DNA from: Sulfurovum sp.
GTDB taxonomy: Bacteria > Campylobacterota > Campylobacteria > Campylobacterales > Sulfurovaceae
Length of the DNA: 8,761 bases
Direction: 5' to 3'
NCBI GenBank assembly: GCA_015661535.1
Contig: DQVY01000185.1
Location: forward strand, 1-8,761
The translations under genes and the position numbers were made by a program. Below the pieces are notes generated by a model that made no database searches, had not been told where the DNA came from, and was given only the letters and a program-made list of their open reading frames with translations. Of this stretch, positions 1 to 6,381 are shown piece after piece. Each line of letters opens with the position of its first letter. Positions within the stretch are counted from its first letter, which is position 1.

Positions 1-509
1 CCAAATTCTTTGTATTTTTCATTGACTGTTTTACATGCATTATAGACTGTAAAATCTGGTTCAAATCTTTCAAGTTCAGACTCTGTAGGACGAATAAACA
101 TATTTTTAACAAAATGCGCCTGCCATGCAACTTCAGAAATGAAACGTATAGAACGTTTACTCGCTGCAGAAGCACCCGCATATACATCTGTCACATAAAT
201 ATTTTTACCAGAAAGTTGTGTTAACGTAAGATCTAAAAGTTCATCATAGATCTTTTTATCTATTTTTCGGTTCACATCACCCCAGGCAATATTCTCATTG
301 GAAGGTGCCTGATCGACAAAATATTTATCTTTTGGACTACGTCCTGTGAAGATACCTGTATCACACATTGCTGTGCCTGATGTAGAGATCTTACATTCTC
401 CACTGTTCACTTCGTGCGCTTGCAACTCATCATAACTTAAGTTATAGTAAACATCTCCGATGTTTTTTAATCCAAGTTTATCAAGTCCGTTGGGCGTTTT
501 GGTACTCAT
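1..509 (-). CDS. pckA: Phosphoenolpyruvate carboxykinase (ATP), N-terminal part; gene continues beyond the window
   Basis: Cytosolic enzyme that converts oxaloacetate plus ATP to phosphoenolpyruvate, CO2 and ADP in gluconeogenesis, reversible in some bacteria. The ATG at 507-509 opens a frame running uninterrupted to the window edge (169 codons and two bases of roughly 530 expected). Translation gives the family's N-terminal landmarks: an STSGTAMCDTGIFTGRSPKDKY segment (about residues 42-63, with Arg57 matching the substrate-binding Arg of E. coli PckA) and a conserved SEVAWQAHFVKNMFIRP block around residues 120-140. The nucleotide-binding P-loop and metal ligands lie outside the window. An AGAGG Shine-Dalgarno sits 5 nt before the ATG. 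It follows oadGAB in the same direction, separated by 141 bp containing a hairpin and a candidate promoter, so it may be transcribed separately. Adjacency to an oadA/pycB gene is also known in Campylobacter jejuni. No frameshift is seen. Confidence 0.95.
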   Translation of the reverse strand, partial: MSTKTPNGLDKLGLKNIGDVYYNLSYDELQAHEVNSGECKISTSGTAMCDTGIFTGRSPKDKYFVDQAPSNENIAWGDVNRKIDKKIYDELLDLTLTQLSGKNIYVTDVYAGASAASKRSIRFISEVAWQAHFVKNMFIRPTESELERFEPDFTVYNACKTVNEKYKEF

Positions 510-549
510 TGTATCCTCTTTTGTACGTATAATTTAGTATGTAAAACAG

Positions 550-577
550 ATAGTATCTTGATTTACTTAAATGCCAA
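550..577 (-). promoter_or_regulatory. Candidate sigma-70-type promoter for pckA
   Basis: Reading the minus strand, TTGGCA (572-577) resembles a -35 box (one mismatch to TTGACA) and TACTAT (550-555) resembles a -10 box (two mismatches to TATAAT), with a 16-nt AT-rich spacer. It would give a leader of about 35 nt before the pckA ATG. The -35 box touches the foot of the oadB 3' hairpin. The region is AT-rich, so chance matches are likely. A further TTTACA and TATACG occur nearer the gene but with unsuitable spacing. Confidence 0.33.
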
Positions 578-619
578 AGCATAAGTTAAAAAATAACATA
601 TATTTTCTAACTTATGCTT
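577..619 (-). terminator. Strong hairpin after oadB; terminator or 3'-end stabiliser
   Basis: The arms AAGCATAAGTTA (577-588) and TAACTTATGCTT (608-619) are perfect 12-bp reverse complements. After one A/C mismatch, six more A-T pairs (590-595 with 601-606) extend the stem to a 5-nt loop. It lies 31 bp past the oadB stop. A run of T occurs only inside the stem on the minus strand; downstream the sequence is TTGGCATTTAAG, so a classic U-tract is missing. It could end the oadGAB transcript, protect its 3' end, or give partial read-through to pckA. Confidence 0.5.
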
Positions 620-650
620 CCTCCGAAGAGAAAGCACAGCATATATTTTT

Positions 651-1979
651 CTATTTGAAGATAGAAAGCAATACACCTGCTGCAACAGCAGAACCGATAA
701 CACCGGCAACATTTGGTCCCATAGCATGCATGAGAAGAATGTTCCCCGGTTTGGCATCAGAACCAACTTTAGAAACAACCCTTGCTGACATAGGTACAGC
801 AGATACACCTGCCGCACCAATCAATGGGTTGATAGGCTCTTTTGAAAACTTGTTCATCAGTTTTGCCATCAAAACACCAACAGCTGTACCTGCAGAGAAT
901 GCGAGAAGACCGATGACCATGATCCCCATAGTTTCAGCAACCAGGAACTTATCTGCTGCAAGTTTGGAACCTACACCAAGTCCAAGGAAAATGGTAACAA
1001 TATTAATGAGTGAATTTTGCATCTCATTTGAAAGTCTGTCTACCACACCTGACTCTTTGGCGAAGTTACCAAATGTAAATGCCCCGATCAATGGCGCAGA
1101 TTCAGGAAGGATCATAATAGTAAGTAGCAATACAAGAAGAGGGAAGAAAAGTTTTTCAAGTCTGTGTACTTTTCTACCTGTTTTCATCACGATCTTACGC
1201 TCATCTTCTGTGGTTAAAAGCTTCATTATCGGAGGCTGAATAACCGGTACCAATGCCATGTATGAATACGCAGCAACTGCAATAGCTCCCAGCATATCCG
1301 GTGCCAGTCTGTTTGCAATAAAGATAGACGTTGGGCCGTCTGCCCCACCAATAATAGAGATAGCAGAAGCATCTTGCAGTGAGAATCCTAAGGCAACCGC
1401 ACCAATAAGTGATCCAAAGATACCAAACTGGGCAGCACCACCAAGGATGGCTGTCTTAGGGTTGGCTAAAAGTGGACCAAAGTCTGTCATTGCCCCTACA
1501 CCCATAAAAATCAGCAGCGGAAAAAACTCATTGGCAATACCCATATTGTAGATAATACCAAGCATACCGTGTTCACCACCCATACCTGCCAAAGGAATAT
1601 TGGCAAGTAAGCCACCGAAGGCTATAGGGATAAGAAGTAAAGGTTCAAAGTTTTTAGCAATTGCCAAATAGAAAAGAAGGAAGGTAATGATGATCATAAT
1701 GATACGGCCTAGAGAAGACTCAAACCAATCCATAGGTCTTTCATAGGCAGGACCCTTAGGTTCAGAAGTTGTTTCGCCATCATTCAAGTTTACAATTGCA
1801 TTGATACCTGTGGTTTCCCAAAAACTTACCATCAATTGATTGACCGTTTTTGATTGATAGGTTTTTTCTGTTTCTTCAGTAGGTGCGGCAGGTGCTGTAT
1901 GCTCACTACTCGCCTCTACCATTGAAGTAGCTGCGCCAAAGACGAAAATTAGGGAAAGTAAAAAGTGTTTAAGCTTCAT
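651..1979 (-). CDS. oadB: Na+-translocating oxaloacetate decarboxylase, beta subunit (membrane carboxybiotin decarboxylase)
   Basis: Inner-membrane subunit that decarboxylates the carboxybiotin presented by OadA and couples this to Na+ export. At 442 residues it carries the family hallmarks: FMGVGAMTDFGPLLANP (about 158-174), GGADGPTS (211-218, with Asp214 corresponding to the essential Asp of Klebsiella OadB), AVAAYSYMALVPVIQPPIMK (about 234-253), the ESGVVDRLS/NIVTIFLGLGVGSKL region, and INPLIGAAGVSAVPM plus LLMHAMGPNVAGVIGSAVAAG near the C-terminus. The first ~23 residues look like a signal peptide or first membrane anchor, followed by a polar Thr/Glu/Pro-rich stretch to about residue 88 before the membrane core; enteric OadB lacks this extension. 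The ATG lies only 2 nt after the oadA stop, so translation is probably coupled. A related role as GcdB or MmdB of other decarboxylase pumps cannot be told from sequence alone, but the OadA partner favours oxaloacetate. Confidence 0.95.
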   Translation of the reverse strand: MKLKHFLLSLIFVFGAATSMVEASSEHTAPAAPTEETEKTYQSKTVNQLMVSFWETTGINAIVNLNDGETTSEPKGPAYERPMDWFESSLGRIIMIIITFLLFYLAIAKNFEPLLLIPIAFGGLLANIPLAGMGGEHGMLGIIYNMGIANEFFPLLIFMGVGAMTDFGPLLANPKTAILGGAAQFGIFGSLIGAVALGFSLQDASAISIIGGADGPTSIFIANRLAPDMLGAIAVAAYSYMALVPVIQPPIMKLLTTEDERKIVMKTGRKVHRLEKLFFPLLVLLLTIMILPESAPLIGAFTFGNFAKESGVVDRLSNEMQNSLINIVTIFLGLGVGSKLAADKFLVAETMGIMVIGLLAFSAGTAVGVLMAKLMNKFSKEPINPLIGAAGVSAVPMSARVVSKVGSDAKPGNILLMHAMGPNVAGVIGSAVAAGVLLSIFK

Positions 1980-1981
1980 AC

Positions 1982-3781
1982 TTAGTCCATTGTGGCTAAA
2001 AGTTGTGCATCTGCAACAGAATCATTGACATTCACATTGATAGATGCAATTTTACCTGCTTTAGGTGCAGCAATATCAATTTCCATTTTCATTGCTTCAA
2101 GGATCATAATAATATCACCTTCTGCAACGGTGTCACCCGGGTTTTTAATGATCTTCCATACATTACCTGGTGTTTGAGAATTAATTTCTGTAGCGCCTTT
2201 TCCTGCTGTTGTTACTGCAGGTGTTGCTGCTTCAGCTACTGCATTTACTGTGGCTGCCGGAGCAATTTGAATATCACCCTCACCTTCTGCTACCTGAACA
2301 CTGTATTGTTTACCATCTACTACTACTGTATAATTTCCTGCCATATCTGTATCTCCACTGTTTGAATTATTTTCTTTACCTTTTCTTATCATGAGAGGGC
2401 CTTCACCCTTCAAGAACGCAATACCTTTTTGATCACAAGCACCAGCGATGAATATATTTTCATCACTTGTCTCCAACCCTTCTTCTTCCAACACTTTAGT
2501 CCAGTGCGCGATAGATTTGGTTTCATCTCTATCTGCAATGTCTAAAGGATTCTCAGTTGTTGGATCGAGTTTAAGTTTCTTAGATGCAAGTTCAATGATC
2601 TCGCTGTCTGCTTCCACAGGTGTTTTACCAAAGTAACCAAGTACCATACGCCCATATCCTGGAGCAATTTGCTTCCATGGTCCGAACATAACATTTGCAT
2701 ATGCCTGCTGCCAGTAAAACTGACTCACTGGTGTTACAGATGTACCGTAACCTCCACGTTCAACCACTTCTTTCATCGCTGCGATCACTTGATCAAACTT
2801 ACCTAACTCTCCTGAATCTCTCATCATTTGAGTATTTGCTGTGAGTGCGCCGCCAGGCATAGGTGAGAATGGAATAAGAGGAGACACCTGTGTTGCTTCA
2901 GGTGGGATCTGATACTCAGAAAGACATTCTTTTAGTCTCTCTTCATATTTCAACACTTTATCTAATTTAAGATCACCAAGATTGTAGTTCGTCCCTTTGG
3001 TTGCATGAAGCATCGTAAGGATATCTGGTTGAGATGTACCACCGGATACTGGTGATGCTGCCATATCGATACCGTTTGCCCCTGCTTCAAGTGCTGCTAA
3101 ATATGCTGCAACAGAAACACCTGCTGTTTCATGCGTATGTAGTCTTAAGTGTACAGATTCGCCAAGGAGTTTTCTTGCCATAGAAATGGTTTCATATACT
3201 TTATGCGGATTTGCTGTACCAGAGGCATCTTTGAAACATACAGAATCAAAATCAATACCCGAATCTAAAATATTTCTCAAAGTTTTTTCATAAAAGTTCA
3301 CATCATGTGCCCCTTTACATCCTGGAGGAAGATCCATCATAGTCACCACTACTTCATGGTCCAGACCATGTTTTTTGATCATTTCTGCCGAGAATGCAAG
3401 GTTGTTTACATCATTCAATGCGTCAAAGTTACGTACCGTTGTTGTACCGTGTTTTTTAAACATTTTTGCAAAAAGGTCTATCATTTCACGAGAACCTGTG
3501 TCAAGCATCACTGTATTTATACCACGTGAAAGTACTTGAAGGTTTGCATCTGGTCCTACGATCTCTCTAAAACCATCCATCATTTCAAATGCATCTTCCT
3601 GCAAATAAAAGTAAAGTGATTGGAATCTTGCTCCGCCACCAAATTCAAAGTGATTTATCCCTGCCTGTTTTGCTGCTTCTACTGCAGGGAAAAAGTCATC
3701 CATAAGCACACGACCGCCAAAGACAGACTGAAATCCGTCTCTGAATGTTGTGTCCATTACATCAATATATTTTTTAGCCAT
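1982..3781 (-). CDS. oadA: Oxaloacetate decarboxylase alpha subunit (carboxytransferase plus biotin carrier); PycB-like
   Basis: Transfers the C4 carboxyl of oxaloacetate to protein-bound biotin, giving pyruvate; run in reverse with a separate biotin carboxylase it acts as pyruvate carboxylase subunit B. The 599 residues show a TIM-barrel carboxyltransferase domain (about 5-280) with DTTFRDGFQS (10-19, metal ligand Asp15), the active-site Lys184 in CFKDASG, and metal-binding LHTH (214-217). A conserved PYC/OadA domain follows (about 290-470, including PLIPFSPMPGGALTANTQM), then an Ala/Pro/Thr-rich hinge (about 507-532) and a biotinyl domain with EAMKMEI, biotin on Lys565, 34 residues from the C-terminus as usual. 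The Shine-Dalgarno GAAGG is 8 nt before the ATG. It lies 23 bp after oadG and 2 bp before oadB. The N-terminal motif DTTFRDGFQS differs from enteric LRDAHQS and resembles Campylobacter PycB. The presence of oadG and oadB argues for the Na+-pump role. Confidence 0.94.
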   Translation of the reverse strand: MAKKYIDVMDTTFRDGFQSVFGGRVLMDDFFPAVEAAKQAGINHFEFGGGARFQSLYFYLQEDAFEMMDGFREIVGPDANLQVLSRGINTVMLDTGSREMIDLFAKMFKKHGTTTVRNFDALNDVNNLAFSAEMIKKHGLDHEVVVTMMDLPPGCKGAHDVNFYEKTLRNILDSGIDFDSVCFKDASGTANPHKVYETISMARKLLGESVHLRLHTHETAGVSVAAYLAALEAGANGIDMAASPVSGGTSQPDILTMLHATKGTNYNLGDLKLDKVLKYEERLKECLSEYQIPPEATQVSPLIPFSPMPGGALTANTQMMRDSGELGKFDQVIAAMKEVVERGGYGTSVTPVSQFYWQQAYANVMFGPWKQIAPGYGRMVLGYFGKTPVEADSEIIELASKKLKLDPTTENPLDIADRDETKSIAHWTKVLEEEGLETSDENIFIAGACDQKGIAFLKGEGPLMIRKGKENNSNSGDTDMAGNYTVVVDGKQYSVQVAEGEGDIQIAPAATVNAVAEAATPAVTTAGKGATEINSQTPGNVWKIIKNPGDTVAEGDIIMILEAMKMEIDIAAPKAGKIASINVNVNDSVADAQLLATMD

Positions 3782-3804
3782 TTATAGTACCTTCTAACTT
3801 TGAT

Positions 3805-4038
3805 TTATTTATTTTTACGAAACTCTGTTACAGCAGCAATAATGGCCGCAACATGTTCTGATTCATTATTCGATTCCGAAGTAGTGGGTGTAACAGGTAC
3901 TTCTTCAGGGAAAAATTTAGCAATCAATTTTGCCTGAATATTTACGACAATTACCATTATGGTCAGGAATAGAAATACAATACCCATTCCCAAGACCATA
4001 AACTTCACACTCTCAAGTATTAAGTTAACATCTGCCAT
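3805..4038 (-). CDS. oadG: Oxaloacetate decarboxylase gamma chain (small membrane assembly subunit)
   Basis: Small single-span membrane protein that joins OadA to OadB in the sodium-pump decarboxylase. The 77 residues fit the family size. A hydrophobic helix spans about residues 12-34 (KFMVLGMGIVFLFLTIMVIV), followed by a Pro/Thr/Ser/Glu-rich cytosolic linker (about 43-60) and a C-terminal HVAAIIAAVTEFR segment typical of the part that contacts OadA; a His at 62 could correspond to the metal-binding His region of Klebsiella OadG, though only one His is visible here. The start at 4038 gives the usual MADVNL-type short N-terminus; the upstream GTGAG is a weak Shine-Dalgarno. It is first in the oadG-oadA-oadB operon, 72 bp after the helicase stop, with no clear hairpin between them, so read-through from the helicase is possible. 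Confidence 0.88.
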   Translation of the reverse strand: MADVNLILESVKFMVLGMGIVFLFLTIMVIVVNIQAKLIAKFFPEEVPVTPTTSESNNESEHVAAIIAAVTEFRKNK

Positions 4039-4110
4039 TTAATCTCACTTTCTCTAGTTATAATCCAAATTCTAAAATAGTTTTGCTTGTTCTTAGTTAA
4101 AATAAAGGAA

Positions 4111-5493
4111 TTATCTTCTCTTTTTTCTACGATTGTTATTTCGTGTAGCTTTTTGTTGCCCCATATACCCTTGAAGCATTTCATCCACTGTATTTTGGTC
4201 ATACCCGATCTGGGAACCAACATTGTTTTGTTCTTGCGTAATTAAACGTGAGATCAATTTTTCCAACAAGAGTGTTTTGTCCATATCACCCATATAAGCA
4301 AGCATGTCAGAGGCATCATTGTGGATAGGGATATCTCTTATTTGTTCAGCCAAATATTCACGTCCTGTCTCATCAAGCCCTTCTCCGCCTTGTATCGTAG
4401 CCAGACGCATCTCTGCACCTACCTCTTTCTGTATACGTTGGAGTTCTTTAAACTCTTCGGGTGTAACCAGAGTAATTGCCTGTCCGCTTTTACCTGCACG
4501 CCCGGTACGTCCAATACGGTGTACGTAAGACTGAGGATCAAAAGGAATATGATAGTTAAAGACATGCGTGACATCTTTCACGTCAAGACCACGTGCTGCG
4601 ACATCTGTAGCAACCATAATTTTACTCTCGCCTCTTCTATAGGCTTTGATCACTATTTCTCTGTCTCTCTGTTCCAGGTCACCATGTAGACCGCTCGCAG
4701 AAAAACCTAAAGCCTGTAAATGTTCTGAAAGTCTGTCCACTTCACGCTTCATACGACAGAAGATTATACATTTATTGATCTCTTCTGTCTCTAAAAGTTT
4801 GACAATGGCTTCATCTCTTTGAGTCTCAGAAATGACATAATAACGCTGTTCAATGATGTTATTGGTTGTCTCTTCATCACCTACCACAGAAAGGAATTCC
4901 GGTTGGTACAAGATGTTATTTGCTAACTCTTTGATAGGCTCAGGCATCGTTGCTGAAAAAAGCAAGGTTTGTCTGTTTTGAGGGATATACTCAAAGATCT
5001 CTTTGATCTCTTCAAGAAAACCCATGTCCAGCATTTCATCTGCTTCATCCAAGATAACAATTTCCGGGTTAAAGACATCGATCTTACCTTTTTTGTAAAG
5101 GTCTTTAAGTCTTCCCGGTGTGGCTACAACAATTTGTACGCCTTTATGGATGAGTGCGATCTGGCGTCCATAGCCTACCCCACCATACACAGTTAAGGTA
5201 CGGATACCTGCAAAACGTCCCAAATGGTAGAGTTCGTCTGCTACCTGTGTAGCTAGTTCTCTTGTTGGCGTAATGACCAATGCTCTTTCTATTTCACCTT
5301 TGGCGAGTTTGTCCATCATAGGCAAACCGAATGCAGCGGTTTTACCTGTACCCGTATGTGCCTGTCCTACCATATCGAAGCCGTTGGCGATGATTGGTAT
5401 GGCTTGTTCTTGAATAGGACTTGGTTCTTTAAATCCTGCTATCTTTACACCTTTTGCGATGTCACGGTGAAAATTAAATTCACTAAATTTCAT
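4111..5493 (-). CDS. DEAD-box ATP-dependent RNA helicase
   Basis: Cytosolic RNA helicase that unwinds short duplexes, typically in ribosome assembly, RNA decay or cold adaptation. All core motifs are seen in its 460 residues: Q motif (Phe21, PSPIQEQAI 24-32), motif I AHTGTGKT (45-52), PTREL (76-80), TPGR (125-128), DEAD (149-152), SAT (180-182), IIFCRMKREVDRL (243-255), ATDVAARGLDV (295-305) and HRIGRTGR (325-332). After the two RecA-like domains comes an extension of about 100 residues that ends in a basic, Asn/Arg/Lys-rich tail (about 451-460), probably for RNA binding; no DbpA-type RNA-recognition domain is evident. The ATG at 5493 has AAGGA 5 nt upstream. Overall it resembles the RhlE/CsdA-type helicases, but the exact subtype is not assignable by eye, so no symbol is given. 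It stands alone between uppP and oadG. Confidence 0.95.
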   Translation of the reverse strand: MKFSEFNFHRDIAKGVKIAGFKEPSPIQEQAIPIIANGFDMVGQAHTGTGKTAAFGLPMMDKLAKGEIERALVITPTRELATQVADELYHLGRFAGIRTLTVYGGVGYGRQIALIHKGVQIVVATPGRLKDLYKKGKIDVFNPEIVILDEADEMLDMGFLEEIKEIFEYIPQNRQTLLFSATMPEPIKELANNILYQPEFLSVVGDEETTNNIIEQRYYVISETQRDEAIVKLLETEEINKCIIFCRMKREVDRLSEHLQALGFSASGLHGDLEQRDREIVIKAYRRGESKIMVATDVAARGLDVKDVTHVFNYHIPFDPQSYVHRIGRTGRAGKSGQAITLVTPEEFKELQRIQKEVGAEMRLATIQGGEGLDETGREYLAEQIRDIPIHNDASDMLAYMGDMDKTLLLEKLISRLITQEQNNVGSQIGYDQNTVDEMLQGYMGQQKATRNNNRRKKRR

Positions 5494-5504
5494 TATATTC
5501 CTTT

Positions 5505-5528
5505 GGATAGATACTATGGCTACCCTAC
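5505..5528 (-). repeat. Possible degenerate REP-like unit before the helicase gene
   Basis: On the minus strand GTAG (5525-5528) is followed by GGTAG...CTATCC, an imperfect hairpin with one bulged base. It shares the blocks GTAGGGT, ATAGTATC and terminal CC with the REP at 8161-8181. It ends next to the helicase Shine-Dalgarno. The match is short and gapped, so coincidence is quite possible. Confidence 0.22.
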
Positions 5529-5534
5529 ATATTT

Positions 5535-5553
5535 GTTCAAAAATATTTTGAAC
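5535..5553. repeat. Perfect 8-bp inverted repeat in the uppP/helicase gap
   Basis: GTTCAAAA (5535-5542) and TTTTGAAC (5546-5553) are exact reverse complements around a 3-nt centre, so the site reads almost the same on both strands. It lies 42 bp before the helicase ATG and could be an operator or part of the uppP 3' end. Its minus-strand 3' arm contains TTGAAC, which with TAGTAT at 5511-5516 (18-nt spacer) would make a weak promoter for the helicase; that reading is speculative. Confidence 0.5.
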
Positions 5554-5556
5554 TTA

Positions 5557-5582
5557 ATAGAGGTTCTCTTAAGAAGCTCTAT
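5557..5582 (-). terminator. Hairpin downstream of uppP, possible terminator
   Basis: ATAGAG (5557-5562) pairs with CTCTAT (5577-5582); after a G/G mismatch four more pairs (TTCT with AGAA) lead to a 4-nt loop. It lies 23 bp beyond the uppP stop. The minus-strand sequence after it is TAAGTTC, with no U-tract, so rho-independent termination is uncertain. Together with the adjacent inverted repeat it makes the 112-bp gap strongly structured. Confidence 0.4.
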
Positions 5583-5605
5583 AAATTCAACACCCCTGGT
5601 CTACG

Positions 5606-6370
5606 TTAAATCACCATCAATAAGATCACACCAAAAATGATCCTGTAAATACCGAAAGGTACAAACGAAAACTTTTGGATAAAGACTAAAAACAACTTCA
5701 CTGTGATGTATGCCACAACAAAAGAGACCACAAAACCTACGGAAAAAGCAGTGAGGTCTGCACCTACGAGATCATGATAGTGTTTTAAGAGAGAGTATCC
5801 GCTTACTGCACCCATCACCGGAATAGCCAGAAGAAAGGAAAAGTCAGAAGATGCTTTTCTGTCAAGTCCCGTTAAAAGGCCGCCAACGATGGTAGCACCT
5901 GAACGGCTTGTACCCGGAATGATCGCAAAGATCTGGGAGATACCTATCCACAGGGCCTGCATATACGAGACATCTTCTACTTCTTTAATGTGTTCAGGAG
6001 TCTCATTATAAAAATATTCAAGTATAAGAAAGACTATACCGCCAATAATGAACATATAGGCTACAGTTTGGGTAGTAAAAAGTGCATCTACATGATCTTT
6101 GACCAAAAAACCAACAATGGCAAAAGGTAAAAAAGCCACAAAAAGTTTCATCCAGAGATCTACTTTTTTAAAAGTTATTTTTTCACGGTAAATGAGCATA
6201 ACGGCAAGAATAGCAGAAAATTGAATAATGATCTCATAGGCATTCATCACTTTGTCCTGCGGAATACCAAGAAACTTGCCTGCTACGATCATATGCCCTG
6301 TTGAAGAGATGGGCAGGAACTCTGTAAAACCTTCGATAATACCTATGATTATCGCCTGAAAAATGTCCAA
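5606..6370 (-). CDS. uppP: Undecaprenyl-diphosphatase (BacA/UppP type), TTG start
   Basis: Inner-membrane enzyme that dephosphorylates undecaprenyl diphosphate to recycle the lipid carrier of peptidoglycan and other envelope glycans; overexpression gives bacitracin resistance in other bacteria. The 254 residues are close to the family's usual 260-275. Both signatures are present: EGFTEFLPISSTGH (13-26, with the Glu13-xxx-Glu17 pair) and PGTSRSGAT (152-160, with catalytic Arg156). About seven or eight hydrophobic segments are visible. The first codon is TTG: AAGGA sits 6 nt upstream, an in-frame TAA lies 9 nt further up, and the next Met (27) falls inside the first catalytic motif, so no other start works. 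The gene begins 9 bp after the ABC exporter stop and its Shine-Dalgarno overlaps that stop (TAAGGA), indicating co-transcription and translational coupling. C-terminal residues and length look complete. Confidence 0.95.
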   Translation of the reverse strand: MDIFQAIIIGIIEGFTEFLPISSTGHMIVAGKFLGIPQDKVMNAYEIIIQFSAILAVMLIYREKITFKKVDLWMKLFVAFLPFAIVGFLVKDHVDALFTTQTVAYMFIIGGIVFLILEYFYNETPEHIKEVEDVSYMQALWIGISQIFAIIPGTSRSGATIVGGLLTGLDRKASSDFSFLLAIPVMGAVSGYSLLKHYHDLVGADLTAFSVGFVVSFVVAYITVKLFLVFIQKFSFVPFGIYRIIFGVILLMVI

Positions 6371-6376
6371 AAATTG

Positions 6377-6381
6377 TCCTT
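6377..6381 (-). promoter_or_regulatory. Shine-Dalgarno of uppP overlapping the ABC gene stop
   Basis: Minus strand AAGGA lies 6 nt before the TTG codon and shares two bases with the TAA that ends the ABC gene (TAAGGA). This fixes the uppP start at a TTG and means ribosomes finishing the exporter would terminate on the uppP ribosome binding site. Confidence 0.75.

Noticed and set aside
563..820. Minus-strand 85-codon open frame overlapping the oadB 3' end
   Set aside because: It is out of frame within conserved OadB C-terminal sequence and its end runs through the hairpin; there is no Shine-Dalgarno.
571..1239. Plus-strand 222-codon open frame opposite oadB
   Set aside because: It is antisense to a clear OadB protein, has no recognisable domain or ribosome site, and its first residues come from the palindromic hairpin at 577-619.
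2003..2365. Plus-strand Cys/Tyr-rich 120-codon open frame opposite the oadA biotin domain
   Set aside because: The odd composition (many Cys and Tyr) arises from reading the complement of Ala/Thr/Val codons; it is antisense to an unmistakable biotinyl domain.
4057..4062. TATAAC as a -10 box for oadG
   Set aside because: It is a good hexamer match, but there is no -35 and the predicted transcript would start about 12 nt before the ATG, leaving the Shine-Dalgarno at the very end of the RNA.
4020..4223. Minus-strand 67-codon open frame bridging the helicase end and oadG start
   Set aside because: It overlaps both genes in another frame, and its sequence mirrors the basic helicase tail and AT-rich gap rather than any protein family.
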